Positions 52,686-63,106 are shown, counted from the stretch's first letter. The stretch is 64,000 bases of DNA from CAVWDU01 sp963840725 (GCA_963840725.1 CAWIZY010000016.1:372001-436000); one strand, 5' to 3'. Notes: generated from the sequence alone by a model not told the origin. Numbers and translations are program-made.

Positions 52686-54350
52686 ATGGCACAGTACGTC
52701 TACACAATGAACCGGGTCGGCAAGATCGTGCCACCTAAAACCGCCATCCTGGAAGATATCTCCCTGTCTTTTTTCCCCGGGGCCAAAATCGGCGTACTGG
52801 GCCTGAATGGCGCGGGCAAGTCGACCTTGCTGCGGATCATGGCCGGGCTGGATACTGACATATTGGGTGAGGCTCGCCCCCAGGCAGGCATCAAGATGGG
52901 TTATTTGCCCCAGGAACCGCAGCTCAACCCGGACAAAGATGTGCGAGGCAACGTCGAAGAGGGGCTGAGTGAGGCCATCGAAGCCCTGGCCGGACTGGAA
53001 AAAGTCTACGCTGACTATGCCGAGCCGGATGCGGATTTCGATGCGCTGGCACGGGAGCAGGCGCGACTGGAGGATGTCATTCAGGCCACCGACGCACACA
53101 ACCTGGAGCACAAGCTGGAAGTCGCCGCCGATGCCTTGCGCCTGCCGCCGTGGGATGCGGATGTCACGACCCTCTCGGGCGGAGAATGCCGCCGCGTCGC
53201 CCTGTGCCGATTATTGCTGTCCAGCCCGGATATGCTGCTGCTGGATGAACCCACCAACCATCTGGACGCCGAGAGCGTGGCCTGGCTGGAGCGTTTTCTG
53301 GATGACTTTCCGGGCACTGTGGTGGCTATTACCCACGACCGCTACTTTCTCGACAATGCGGCGGGCTGGATTCTCGAACTGGACCGCGGTCGCGGCATCC
53401 CTTACGAAGGTAACTACTCCCACTGGCTGGAGGCAAAGGAATCCCGACTGGCACAGGAGCAGCGCCAGGAGGCCTCACACCAGAAGGCGATCAAAGCCGA
53501 ACTGGAGTGGGTGCGCAGCAACCCCAAAGGACGCCAGGCGAAGAGCAAAGCGCGGTTGCAGCGATTCGAGGAACTGCAGTCCCAGGAATTCCAGAGTCGC
53601 AACGAAACCAACGAAATCTACATACCGCCCGGCCCGCGACTGGGGGACAAGGTCATTGAAGTGAAGAACCTGCGCAAGGGCTTCGGTGACCGGCTGCTGT
53701 TCGACGACGTCAGCTTTACCGTCCCCAGGGGCAGTATCGTCGGCATTATCGGCGCCAACGGCATGGGCAAGTCGACCCTGTTCCGTATTCTCACCGGTGC
53801 GGAGCAAGCTGACGGGGGGGAAGTCACCCTGGGCGAAACCGTGGAGCTGGCCTACGTCGACCAGTCGCGGGATGAGCTGAACGGCGACAAGACGGTGTGG
53901 GAAGAGTTGTCCGATGGCCAGGACGTGATCCGTATCGGCAACTATGAAGTCAACTCCCGCTCCTACGTTGGACGGTTCAATTTCAAGGGCTCGGCCCAGC
54001 AAAAATTCGTCAAGGACCTCTCCGGTGGGGAGCGCAATCGCCTGCATCTGGCAAAATTGCTGAAACAGGGCGCCAATGTGCTGTTGCTGGACGAGCCCAC
54101 CAACGACCTGGATGTGGAAACACTACGCGCCCTGGAGGATGCACTGCTGGCCTTCCCCGGCAGCGCGATGGTTATTTCCCACGATCGCTGGTTTCTGGAT
54201 CGCATCGCCACGCACATCCTGGCCTATGAAGACGACGGCGGTGTGGTTTTCCACGAGGGTAATTTCTCCGACTATGAAGAGGGCAGACGGGAGCGGCTGG
54301 GAAGCGCCGCCGAACAGCCACATCGGGTCAGGTACCGCAAGCTGAAGTAG
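52686..54350 (+). CDS. ettA: Energy-dependent translational throttle protein EttA
   Basis: EttA binds the ribosomal E site and gates the first elongation step according to ATP/ADP. The 554-residue protein (ATG 52686) begins AQYVYTMNRVGKIVPPKTAI, the EttA hallmark. It has two ABC cassettes: GLNGAGKST, LSGGECRRVALC, MLLLDEPTNHLD; and GANGMGKST, LSGGERNRLHLA, VLLLDEPTNDLD. The arm region (about 95-135) and inter-domain linker (about 245-320) are present. The upstream frame is open for 18 more codons but without a ribosome site. Confidence 0.96.
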   Translation: MAQYVYTMNRVGKIVPPKTAILEDISLSFFPGAKIGVLGLNGAGKSTLLRIMAGLDTDILGEARPQAGIKMGYLPQEPQLNPDKDVRGNVEEGLSEAIEALAGLEKVYADYAEPDADFDALAREQARLEDVIQATDAHNLEHKLEVAADALRLPPWDADVTTLSGGECRRVALCRLLLSSPDMLLLDEPTNHLDAESVAWLERFLDDFPGTVVAITHDRYFLDNAAGWILELDRGRGIPYEGNYSHWLEAKESRLAQEQRQEASHQKAIKAELEWVRSNPKGRQAKSKARLQRFEELQSQEFQSRNETNEIYIPPGPRLGDKVIEVKNLRKGFGDRLLFDDVSFTVPRGSIVGIIGANGMGKSTLFRILTGAEQADGGEVTLGETVELAYVDQSRDELNGDKTVWEELSDGQDVIRIGNYEVNSRSYVGRFNFKGSAQQKFVKDLSGGERNRLHLAKLLKQGANVLLLDEPTNDLDVETLRALEDALLAFPGSAMVISHDRWFLDRIATHILAYEDDGGVVFHEGNFSDYEEGRRERLGSAAEQPHRVRYRKLK

Positions 54351-54490
54351 CTCCGGCGGCGCGCACCCGGGGGCCGGCATCGAGATTCGCGCAGATGATC
54401 AGCCAGCGCTATAGTTAGGCTATCGATTGGTAGCGTATTGGTCTCAAACCCGACCAGCCGTAACCAATGCCCGGGTATTCAGGGAATTCC

Positions 54491-54550
54491 CATGACTACC
54501 CGCATAACCCCATGACATCTAGAATAACCCCATGACATCAAGAAGAGTGC
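54491..54550. repeat. 20-bp tandem repeat before PilZ gene
   Basis: CATGAC recurs at 54491, 54511 and 54531. The second and third copies share CATGACATC-AAGAA-type sequence and the first two end in ATAACCC. The unit is 20 bp, about 2.5 copies, ending just before the PilZ ATG at 54555. Several ATG triplets in the array are out of frame with the gene. Confidence 0.75.
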
Positions 54551-54554
54551 CGTT

Positions 54555-54917
54555 ATGAGCGATATCCGACCCGAGCGACGCCAGTTCACCCGCGTCAACC
54601 TTGAGCTTCCCGCGGAGGTCCAGCAGGGAGGCAGCGTCTGGCATCAGCGCTTGATGAATCTATCCATGGCAGGCGCTGCTACAGACCAGCCGGATATCTG
54701 GGATGCCCAATACAACGAGCCCTTCACCCTCATTATCCGCATTGATGATAACAGTGCGCTGGAGTTGCACGCCTATTTGCAGCACGTGGAGGCCGGTCGG
54801 CTGGGCTTTTCGGTGCAGCACGTGGATCGTGAAAATATCGAGCCATTGCGCGCACTGCTGGAATCCCATTCCAGCGAGTTGGCAGCGATCGCTGAGGAGA
54901 GCCGCTTGCTGGACTGA
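54555..54917 (+). CDS. PilZ-domain c-di-GMP receptor protein
   Basis: The 120-residue protein is a single PilZ domain: RRQFTRVNLELPAEVQQGG carries the RxxxR switch and NLSMAGAAT the (D/N)xSxxG motif, so c-di-GMP binding is expected. No output domain is attached. It precedes a Ser/Thr kinase by 68 bases on the same strand and may share its promoter. The diguanylate cyclase at 29.1-30.3 kb is a possible source of ligand. Confidence 0.88.
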   Translation: MSDIRPERRQFTRVNLELPAEVQQGGSVWHQRLMNLSMAGAATDQPDIWDAQYNEPFTLIIRIDDNSALELHAYLQHVEAGRLGFSVQHVDRENIEPLRALLESHSSELAAIAEESRLLD

Positions 54918-54985
54918 GCGTCAGGCTGCAGCTCGCTGCAGCCGGCCAAACCCCGACAACGCCAAGCAGGATGCACTGAACGGCC

Positions 54986-55972
54986 ATGTCAAACATCAAG
55001 ATTCCAGGGTATAAAATCCTCAAACAGCTCGGTCAGGGCGGCATGTCCTCGGTATTTCTCGCCGAGCAAATGAGTTTCGGCCGCGAGGTTGCGGTCAAGG
55101 TCATGTCACAGCAGCTGGCTGCGAAAGAGCATTTTGGAGAGCGGTTTCTGCGCGAGGCCAGAATCGCCGCCCAGCTCGCCCATCCCAACATCGTCGTCGT
55201 CTACGATACGGGTTTCGCCGATGGTGCCTACTTTCTCGCCATGGAGTATCTGGCAGGTGGCCACCTCGGGCATCGGTTGAGTGCCGGCCTGGCTCTGCTG
55301 GAGAGTCTGGACATCATCGAGGATGCCGCCTACGCCCTGGATCACGCTGCCAGTAAAGAGGTGATACACCGGGATATCAAGCCGGGTAACATCATGTTCC
55401 GCACCGACGGCAGCCTCGCGCTGGTGGACTTCGGTATCGCCCGGGATTTATCCACCGAGACTATGGTGACCCAGGCAGGTACGGTACTGGGCACCCCGCA
55501 TTATATGAGCCCGGAGCAGAGCATCGGTGAGCCGATGGACAACCGCTCGGACCTGTACAGTCTCGGGGTAGTGTTTTTCGAATTGCTTACCGGCCATGTG
55601 CCATTCAGCGCCGACAGCGCGGCCGCAGTCGGAGTCAAACACCTGACTGAGGACATCCCCGAACTGCCGGAAGATCTCAGCATCTTCCAGCCCATCATCG
55701 ACAAAATACTCGCCAAATCGCCCGATGATCGTTACCAGACTGGCTCGGAACTGGTGGCCGACCTGCTCGAGCTGCGCGACTTGATCCCGCCGGATCTGCA
55801 TACCACCATACTTACCAGCAACGCCTATATATTCGACACCGGCAGCATCAGAGCCCCGGGGTTCGGGCCCCGGTCCCGCCGCAATACCACGCGGCGGCGA
55901 CGTCAGGGGTTCCAGGCGATCGCCGCCGGCAGGCCGTCGGGCGCTGGGTGGCAGGCGCCGCGATCATGCTAA
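54986..55972 (+). CDS. Eukaryote-like Ser/Thr protein kinase, catalytic part
   Basis: Residues 9-270 form a complete Hanks-type kinase: glycine loop GQGGMSSVFLAE, VAVK lysine (K38), HRDIKPGN (D130), DFG (148-150), an activation segment, GTPHYMSPEQ and DNRSDLYSLG. After a basic juxtamembrane stretch (NTTRRRRQGFQAIAAGR) the frame ends within 20 residues in RPSGAGWQAPRSC. The expected membrane helix and extracellular part continue in another frame from about 55930. A single-base deletion (or sequencing error) would explain the split; no slippery heptamer is visible. Confidence 0.85.
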   Translation: MSNIKIPGYKILKQLGQGGMSSVFLAEQMSFGREVAVKVMSQQLAAKEHFGERFLREARIAAQLAHPNIVVVYDTGFADGAYFLAMEYLAGGHLGHRLSAGLALLESLDIIEDAAYALDHAASKEVIHRDIKPGNIMFRTDGSLALVDFGIARDLSTETMVTQAGTVLGTPHYMSPEQSIGEPMDNRSDLYSLGVVFFELLTGHVPFSADSAAAVGVKHLTEDIPELPEDLSIFQPIIDKILAKSPDDRYQTGSELVADLLELRDLIPPDLHTTILTSNAYIFDTGSIRAPGFGPRSRRNTTRRRRQGFQAIAAGRPSGAGWQAPRSC

Positions 55973-57357
55973 CGGCTATCGGGGTGGGTTTTTATAGTCT
56001 GGTGCCCGCGGGCACCGTGGAGGGGCTGGTCGCCGGGCTCTCCTCTGCTGCAAGTACCCGCGAAAGCGAGCCCAACTCCCCCACAAGCCCGCCGCCCGCC
56101 GCACCCGATCCGCTGATAGAAGCCGGCCCGGTGCAGCCAGCCGGTGATCTCCGTGCGGGCAGGCCCGATGAGGACCCGGAGGGGCTGCGCCTGGATCTGC
56201 TTGCCATGCAATATGTTCAACGCGCCAATCAGGCACTGGACAGTGGTCTCTTGCCGCAGGCACAGAATTTTATCGATCTCGCCGTTGCCTTGACTCCCAC
56301 TGAACCCGACACAGCAGAGGCACTAAACCAACTGATCTCGCGCAGCGCGAAAGTCAGTCAAAGCCAGCGCGAGATAGATAAAACCCGAAGACGCTGGGAA
56401 CAACAGCTTGAACGGGGCAACTACTTCACCCCCGGCACAGACAACGCCTATCTCACCCTGGCCAGCATGGAAACCATGACCCCCGACCTGGAAGAACTGC
56501 CACGCCTGCGTCGGCAATTGAACAGACTCAGTAGCGCGCAGATCGACCAGCTCTTGTCGGGCGGTAAACTCAAACAGGCAGCCCGGGCGATTGAGCAACT
56601 CTCGGCCCAGGCACCAAACGCAGTAACGGCTCCACTGAGTGCACGCCTGGACTCTCTGAGTCGGAGTCGAATTTTGCGGGAGCAGCGATTACAGAAACTG
56701 CTCGCGGATGCAAAGGCCCTTGAAGCCAGCGCCCCGGCAGCCGACACCCATGCCCGGTTGCTGGAACTGTACGCTGAAGCGCTTGCACTCTCGCCATCGA
56801 ACAGCTCAGCGCGGCTTGGGCTGACCAACAGCAGCCGTTCTGCGCTGAATACCAGCGCCGAACAGCTGGCGTCCGGCAGGCTTGCTGACGCAGCAACAAC
56901 ACTGGCACTGCTTGAACGCTATACACCCGCAACGCCAGAACTCGCGCAGCAGCAGGCAGACCTCGAGCAGCGACTCGCGCAGCAAAAACGAGCACAGCAA
57001 CAACTTGCCCAGGCCAAAAATGCATTAGCGGGGCTGCAGCGAAACATGCAGACGACGTCGAAATCTGCTGTCAAACGCCGCAGCGAGGCGCTCATCAGAG
57101 CGTGGAAGAACCTGGATTCGGCAGCGCGGCTGGCGCCTCACACAACGGACATCGAGCCAACTCGGGAGGCAATAGCGAGCGCCTACAGAGACGGTTTCAG
57201 CCAATTGATAGATCGAAAAGATCTGGACTCGGCGGACGCCTACCTGCAAGCGCTGGCCAGCAGCGGCATCGACACAGCTGGCGATCTTCTCCGATTAATG
57301 AATACCGAACTGGAAGACGCCAACAGATCGAAACCAGATCGTTTTCCCAGCTTTTGA
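55948..57357 (+). CDS. Membrane and periplasmic part of the split kinase
   Basis: This 469-residue open frame starts GTG 55948 but its sequence (VAGAAIMLTAIGVGFYSLVP, a membrane helix) is what normally follows the juxtamembrane region of the kinase in the preceding entry. A Pro/Ala-rich stretch (about 35-80) leads to a long helical periplasmic region (about 85-460) of TPR-like units (YVQRANQALDSGLLPQAQNF; ARLLELYAEALALSPSN). Read continuously, kinase plus this part would be about 800 residues. It could be translated separately as a membrane protein, but a broken gene is the simpler view. Confidence 0.75.
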   Translation: MAGAAIMLTAIGVGFYSLVPAGTVEGLVAGLSSAASTRESEPNSPTSPPPAAPDPLIEAGPVQPAGDLRAGRPDEDPEGLRLDLLAMQYVQRANQALDSGLLPQAQNFIDLAVALTPTEPDTAEALNQLISRSAKVSQSQREIDKTRRRWEQQLERGNYFTPGTDNAYLTLASMETMTPDLEELPRLRRQLNRLSSAQIDQLLSGGKLKQAARAIEQLSAQAPNAVTAPLSARLDSLSRSRILREQRLQKLLADAKALEASAPAADTHARLLELYAEALALSPSNSSARLGLTNSSRSALNTSAEQLASGRLADAATTLALLERYTPATPELAQQQADLEQRLAQQKRAQQQLAQAKNALAGLQRNMQTTSKSAVKRRSEALIRAWKNLDSAARLAPHTTDIEPTREAIASAYRDGFSQLIDRKDLDSADAYLQALASSGIDTAGDLLRLMNTELEDANRSKPDRFPSF

Positions 57358-57413
57358 ACCGCCACACAGGCCTGACATGGCCGGCACGGTGCCTGCTCAG
57401 TCATCTGACGTCC

Positions 57414-58278
<865 letters not shown>

Positions 58279-58404
58279 ATCGATGAATTCCTAACCTGTT
58301 TGATTGCTGCGGTTCTGGTTTCAGTTTGCCCGCAATAGAATGACAGATACTGGCGTGAAGTCGAGGCCGCCAGCACTGTCAAACACAGAGTAATACGGGT
58401 AATT

Positions 58405-59790
58405 TCAATGGGCCTCCATAGCCTCCAGCGCCTCACCCAACTTGGCCACCGCCACGACTTCCATACCAGGCACCTTGCCCCTGGGGGCGTTACCCCTGGG
58501 AACGATGGCACGGGTAAAGCCGTGTTTGGCCGCCTCGGACAAGCGCTCCTGCCCGCTGGGCACTGGACGGATTTCACCGGACAAACCCACTTCGCCAAAA
58601 ATCACCAGGTCCCGGGGTAGCGGCCGATCCCGAAAACTGGAAACAATCGCAAGCAGCAGCGCCAGGTCGGCGCTGGTCTCCAGCACCTTCACACCACCAA
58701 CCACATTGGCAAAGACATCCTGATCACCCAACTGCAGGCCCCCGTGGCGGTGCAACACAGCTAACAGCATGGCCAGGCGGTTCTGCTCCAGACCCACGGC
58801 CACCCGGCGTGGATTGCCCAGCTGACTGTCATCCACCAGGGCCTGGATTTCAACCAACAGTGGCCGCGTTCCCTCCCAGACCACCATCACCGCGCTGCCC
58901 GAGGCGGCCTCCTCGCCGCGATCCAGGAAGATCGCCGAGGGGTTTTTTACCTCGCGCATGCCGCCTTCGGTCATCGCAAAGACGCCCAATTCATTGACCG
59001 CTCCAAAGCGGTTCTTCTGGCCTCGCAAGGTCCGAAACCGGGAGTCATGGCTGCCCTCCAGCAGAATTGAACAGTCGATCATATGCTCCAGCACCTTGGG
59101 GCCGGCCAGGGATCCGTCTTTGGTAACATGGCCAACCAGGATCAGCACCATGCCCGATTGCTTGGCGTGGCGGGTGAGCAGCGCCGCGCATTCGCGCACC
59201 TGGCTCACACTACCCGGGGCCGAGGCGATGTCGTCACTGTGCACCACCTGAATAGAATCCACCACCAGCACCCGGGGCCGGTATTCCTGTGCTGCGTCAA
59301 TGATGTCCGTGACGTGGGTCTCCGACATCAGTCGCAGGCGATCCGTCGGCAGCGCCAACCGCTGGGCGCGCATCGCCACCTGCTGCAGGGACTCCTCTCC
59401 GGTAATGTAGAGCGCTTCCATGGTGCCCGCCAGATGACAGAGCGTCTGCAGTAGCAGTGTGCTCTTGCCCGCGCCGGGGTTACCACCCACAAGGATCGCG
59501 GAACCCGGCACCAGGCCACCGCCGAGAACCCGGTCGAACTCACCCACCCCGGTCGTGAACCGTGGCAGGGATTCCAGGTCGATATCCTTGAGAATGCGCG
59601 CTTCTTCCCGACGCCCGGCAAAGCCGGTCCGCTCAGCGCGTCCGGCCCCACTATCGCGACGCTCCCGGCCCGGGCCCAGCCGAATTTCGCTCAGCGTATT
59701 CCAGGCGCCACAGTCACTGCACTGACCCTGCCACTTGCTATAATCGGAGCCGCAGTCGTTACAGACGAATGCGGTCTTGCTTTTGGCCAT
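58405..59790 (-). CDS. radA: DNA repair protein RadA
   Basis: RadA is a hexameric branch-migration helicase that assists RecA recombination. The 461-residue protein has the C4 zinc finger (FVCNDCGSDYSKWQGQCSDC), RecA-type Walker A GGNPGAGKSTLLLQ, the RadA-specific KNRFGAVNELGVF and a C-terminal Lon-like domain (about 290-455, VFANVVGGVKVLETSADLAL). It is full length and divergent from the DnaT-like gene, with 117 bases between the starts. Confidence 0.97.
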   Translation of the reverse strand: MAKSKTAFVCNDCGSDYSKWQGQCSDCGAWNTLSEIRLGPGRERRDSGAGRAERTGFAGRREEARILKDIDLESLPRFTTGVGEFDRVLGGGLVPGSAILVGGNPGAGKSTLLLQTLCHLAGTMEALYITGEESLQQVAMRAQRLALPTDRLRLMSETHVTDIIDAAQEYRPRVLVVDSIQVVHSDDIASAPGSVSQVRECAALLTRHAKQSGMVLILVGHVTKDGSLAGPKVLEHMIDCSILLEGSHDSRFRTLRGQKNRFGAVNELGVFAMTEGGMREVKNPSAIFLDRGEEAASGSAVMVVWEGTRPLLVEIQALVDDSQLGNPRRVAVGLEQNRLAMLLAVLHRHGGLQLGDQDVFANVVGGVKVLETSADLALLLAIVSSFRDRPLPRDLVIFGEVGLSGEIRPVPSGQERLSEAAKHGFTRAIVPRGNAPRGKVPGMEVVAVAKLGEALEAMEAH

Positions 59791-59907
59791 CTGCCACCTT
59801 CAGGTCAATCGGATGTTCAGGAGTAAGGCTTTTTTGTCGCCCGGCCCGCCTTCGTGGCGTGGCTCGGTGTTATCCTAGCAGAGTTGACTGCAGAATCCGG
59901 AACATCG

Positions 59908-61092
59908 ATGTCAGACTCTACCCTGGTGCCCGAACGCCAGCTCGTATTCTCACCGGGCCTGGCGGCCACCGTGGGCCTGGAAGAGGCAATTCTGATGCAG
60001 CACCTGCACGGCCTGACCGAGTTGCAAACACCCCAGCTGAGCGGGGGTGTTGCCTGGCTGGCGGTGGAGTGGGACTACCTGCACCGCAGCCTGCCATTCT
60101 GGGACGCCGCAGACCTGCAGCGCATCGTCGACAACCTGCAGCAGCAGGGTGTGCTGTTGCTCGAAGCCTTTGCCCGACCGGGCAATCAACACCTCATTTT
60201 TGCGTTTAACGAGCTCGCTGATAACCGCGCAGCCGCTGTTCCCACAGCACAGCCAGCACCAGAGCCTGCACCTGCGGGTAGGCAGCCAGCACACTCAGGT
60301 AAGCAGCCAGCTCCACGGACAGTTCCCCGGGGGGGTGCCACCCCGTTGCCCGCCCATTGGGCACCCAGCGAAGAGCTGCTGCAATTACTTACCCTGAGCC
60401 AGAACATACCCCGGCAGTTCGTCCTTGATCAACTGGAAGATTTCATCTTTTATTGGCGCGAGCGTGGCGAGGCCAGCCACGCCTGGGAAAACAAGTTCCG
60501 TCAGCATGTCACCAGCAACTGGCGTCGGCACCAACAGCAGCAGGCCGAAGCCTTCCGGGAGCCCGTGGCAGCGCTGGACAATACCTGGCGTCCAAGTGCC
60601 GACGCTCTTGAAATCCTGGCCCGCGATGACATCGATACCGCGTTCATAGAACAGGCCATTCCCGAGTTCATTCTGTATTGGCGTGAGCGTGGAGCCGCTC
60701 CCCGGGAGTTGAATTCAAAATTTCTGCAGCACATCCGCATTCAATGGGCGCGCTACACCTCCAGCGTCGAGCACAGCACGGAGCCCCAGCGTATTACCGA
60801 GCAGTGGCAACCCTCCGAGGACGTCTTTGATATACTGCGCATGTCCCACATCGACGCCGGGTTTGCCCGGTCAGTGCTACCGGAATTCATCGTTTACTGG
60901 CGAGACAGCAATCAGGCCCACACCTCCTGGAACAGCAAGTTTCTCCAGCATGTAAAATACCACTGGGCGAAACGCCACCAGATCGCAGACACGGGACACA
61001 GTCATGGCGGACAGCAGGGAACTGATTCAACAGGTCGCACGCGAGATCGAAGCCTCCAGGACGACCTCACCGACACCTCCTGGGCAGACTGA
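59908..61092 (+). CDS. DnaT-like replication protein with three DnaT-II repeats
   Basis: The 394-residue protein (ATG 59908, MSDSTLVPERQ) has an N-terminal winged-helix-like region (about 10-105), a Pro/Ala-rich linker (about 110-148) and three related DnaT C-terminal-type modules at about 150-210, 226-283 and 299-355, each with W.PS.... and FI.YWRERG....W..KF.QH....W. DnaT helps primosome assembly and binds single-stranded DNA; E. coli DnaT has one such module. The 3' end overlaps the lambda-P-like gene by 89 bases, suggesting tightly linked expression. Confidence 0.85.
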   Translation: MSDSTLVPERQLVFSPGLAATVGLEEAILMQHLHGLTELQTPQLSGGVAWLAVEWDYLHRSLPFWDAADLQRIVDNLQQQGVLLLEAFARPGNQHLIFAFNELADNRAAAVPTAQPAPEPAPAGRQPAHSGKQPAPRTVPRGGATPLPAHWAPSEELLQLLTLSQNIPRQFVLDQLEDFIFYWRERGEASHAWENKFRQHVTSNWRRHQQQQAEAFREPVAALDNTWRPSADALEILARDDIDTAFIEQAIPEFILYWRERGAAPRELNSKFLQHIRIQWARYTSSVEHSTEPQRITEQWQPSEDVFDILRMSHIDAGFARSVLPEFIVYWRDSNQAHTSWNSKFLQHVKYHWAKRHQIADTGHSHGGQQGTDSTGRTRDRSLQDDLTDTSWAD

Positions 61093-61672
61093 AGCCCCGG
61101 AGGCACCTGCCACCGAGCTGGTCGAAGCTATTAATCAGGTGTTTGCGCTGTTTCGGCTCAATTATCACAACCAGTACTTCGCCGCGTATCCCGCTGCCGA
61201 GCAGCTTAAGCAGGTCAAGAAACTGTGGCTGGACTCCCTCGGCGATTACCCCGTAGAGCAGATTCTGCGCGGCGCCAGGCACGCCATCGAGAACAGCGAA
61301 TATCTACCGACCTTACACCGGATGCACGAATGCTGCCGCGCCGGCATCGGCGATCTAGGCCTGCCCAGCGGGCGCGACGCCTACATCGAGGCCTGCCGGG
61401 CGCCCTCCCCCAAATCCGCCCAGCCCTGGTCCCATCCGGCGGTCTACCTCGCGGGCCGCGACAGCGACTGGTTCTTCCTGGAGCACAACAGCGAACAGGT
61501 GAGCTGGCCGGTGTTCCGGGACCATTATCAGCGTTACGTCAGCCGCGTATTGCGCGGCGAAACCCTGCAGGTGCCCGAGCCACAGGCGATTGAACGCAAA
61601 CCACAGGACCCGCTGCCAAGGGAACAGCAGCAGGCGGAGCTGCGCAAATTGCGGGCCAAACTGGGACTGTGA
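61004..61672 (+). CDS. Phage lambda P-like replication protein
   Basis: The 222-residue protein resembles replication protein P of lambdoid phages: a helical core with VFALFRLNYHNQYFAAYPAA, KKLWLDSLGDYPVEQILRGA and LPTLHRMHECCRAGIGDLGL, and a charged C-terminus. Lambda P binds and delivers DnaB helicase. Here it lies inside a chromosomal operon, overlaps a DnaT-like gene and converges on dnaB with 21 bases between stop codons. This suggests a resident helicase loader. I see no other phage genes nearby, so a prophage is unlikely. Confidence 0.75.
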   Translation: MADSRELIQQVAREIEASRTTSPTPPGQTEAPEAPATELVEAINQVFALFRLNYHNQYFAAYPAAEQLKQVKKLWLDSLGDYPVEQILRGARHAIENSEYLPTLHRMHECCRAGIGDLGLPSGRDAYIEACRAPSPKSAQPWSHPAVYLAGRDSDWFFLEHNSEQVSWPVFRDHYQRYVSRVLRGETLQVPEPQAIERKPQDPLPREQQQAELRKLRAKLGL

Positions 61673-61693
61673 GCGGGCCGGAGGCGGCGCTTG

Positions 61694-63106
61694 TCAGGCG
61701 TCCTGGCTACCGCCCCGGGCAAGGTTCTCGAAGCGGGTATAAGGAGCCAACCAGGCCAACCGACAGGTGTCGATAGGGCCATTACGTTGTTTGCCGATAA
61801 TGATTTCGGCGATGCCCTGATCGGGGGACTCCTCCTTGTGGTAGACCTCATCCCGGTAAATAAACATGATCACGTCAGCATCCTGCTCTATCGCGCCGGA
61901 CTCACGCAGATCCGAGTTGATGGGGCGCTTGTTAGGCCGCTGCTCCAGTGAGCGATTGAGCTGTGAGAGGGCCACCATCGGACACTGGAACTCCTTGGCG
62001 ATGGCCTTGAGGTTGCGGGAGATCTCAGAGATCTCAGCGGTCCGCCCCTCGGAGGAACCGTGCACCTGCATCAACTGCAGGTAGTCCACCATGATCATCC
62101 CCAGTTCGCCGCCGTTCTCCCGCGCCACGCGACGGGCACGGCTGCGCACTTCGGTCGGAGACAGCGCCGGTGTGTCGTCGATGAACAGCGGCGCATCCTT
62201 GAGCTTTTGTGTCGCCACCCCCAATTTGGCCCAGTCCCCCTGCTCCAGCTGGCCACTGCGGATGCGACCCTGATCGATACGACCGAGGGATGCCAGCAAG
62301 CGAATAATCAGCTGGTCGGCGGGCATCTCCATGCTGAAAACGAGGATTGGCTTTTTCTGGTTTAACACCGCGTTTTCTACCAGGTTCATGGCGAAGCTGG
62401 TTTTACCCATAGACGGCCTGCCCGCCACGATGATCAGGTCGGAGGGTTGCAATCCGGAGGTGAGTCTATCCAGATCAGCGAAGCCGGTGCTCAGTCCGGT
62501 GATACTGCCGCCGGCATTGAACAGCTCATCGATCCGCGTCATGGCCTTGGCAAGCAGGTTATTCACTTCCTGAGGCCCGCCCGATTTCGGCCCCTGCTCA
62601 GTGATCTGCATGATACGCCGCTCGGCCTCGTCGACCAGCTCTGCGGCGTTGCGGCCCTCGGGGTTGAAACCGCTCTCGGCAATCTCTTGCGCCGCCTGGA
62701 TCAGGTGGCGCAGGCTGGCCCGCTCTCGGACCACCTGGGCGTAGGCACGAATATTGGACGCACTGGGGGTGTTGCCGGCCAACTCGGCCAGATAGGCCAG
62801 ACCACCAACAGCGTCGAGTTCACCGTTGGCCTCGAGGCGGTCGGCAACGGTGATGACATCAACGGGCTCTGCGGCTTCGGCCAAATGGGCGATCTGGCGA
62901 AAAATCAGCCGGTGATCGGGCCGGTAGAAATCCCCCGGACTGATGGTCTCCGCCATTTGGTCCCAGGCATCGGCCGAGAGCAGCAAGCCTCCCAGCACCG
63001 ATTGCTCCGCCTCGATAGAGTGCGGATGCATCTTGATGCGCGCAAGATCCCGCTCTTCCATGGGAGGAAATTCGGAAACGTTGGCGGGAAACTCAGGGTC
63101 GGACAT
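61694..63106 (-). CDS. dnaB: Replicative DNA helicase
   Basis: DnaB is the hexameric 5'-3' fork helicase. From ATG 63106 the protein is 470 residues, the normal length: N-terminal domain (HSIEAEQSVLGGLLLSADAW), then a RecA-like domain with Walker A GRPSMGKTSFAMN, MIMVDYLQLM, and the arginine-finger region SQLNRSLEQRPNKRPINSDL. The frame is open 49 codons further upstream, but that part is a 15-bp repeat plus low-complexity sequence and not DnaB. Confidence 0.97.
   Translation of the reverse strand: MSDPEFPANVSEFPPMEERDLARIKMHPHSIEAEQSVLGGLLLSADAWDQMAETISPGDFYRPDHRLIFRQIAHLAEAAEPVDVITVADRLEANGELDAVGGLAYLAELAGNTPSASNIRAYAQVVRERASLRHLIQAAQEIAESGFNPEGRNAAELVDEAERRIMQITEQGPKSGGPQEVNNLLAKAMTRIDELFNAGGSITGLSTGFADLDRLTSGLQPSDLIIVAGRPSMGKTSFAMNLVENAVLNQKKPILVFSMEMPADQLIIRLLASLGRIDQGRIRSGQLEQGDWAKLGVATQKLKDAPLFIDDTPALSPTEVRSRARRVARENGGELGMIMVDYLQLMQVHGSSEGRTAEISEISRNLKAIAKEFQCPMVALSQLNRSLEQRPNKRPINSDLRESGAIEQDADVIMFIYRDEVYHKEESPDQGIAEIIIGKQRNGPIDTCRLAWLAPYTRFENLARGGSQDA

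Noticed and set aside
55880..55960. Programmed frameshift in the kinase gene
   Set aside because: No X-XXY-YYZ slippery sequence or obvious stimulatory structure; a simple deletion or sequencing error is more likely.
59908..61672. Prophage replication module
   Set aside because: The DnaT-like and P-like genes are the only phage-like functions here and lie between core genes radA and dnaB; no integrase, repressor, structural or lysis genes accompany them.
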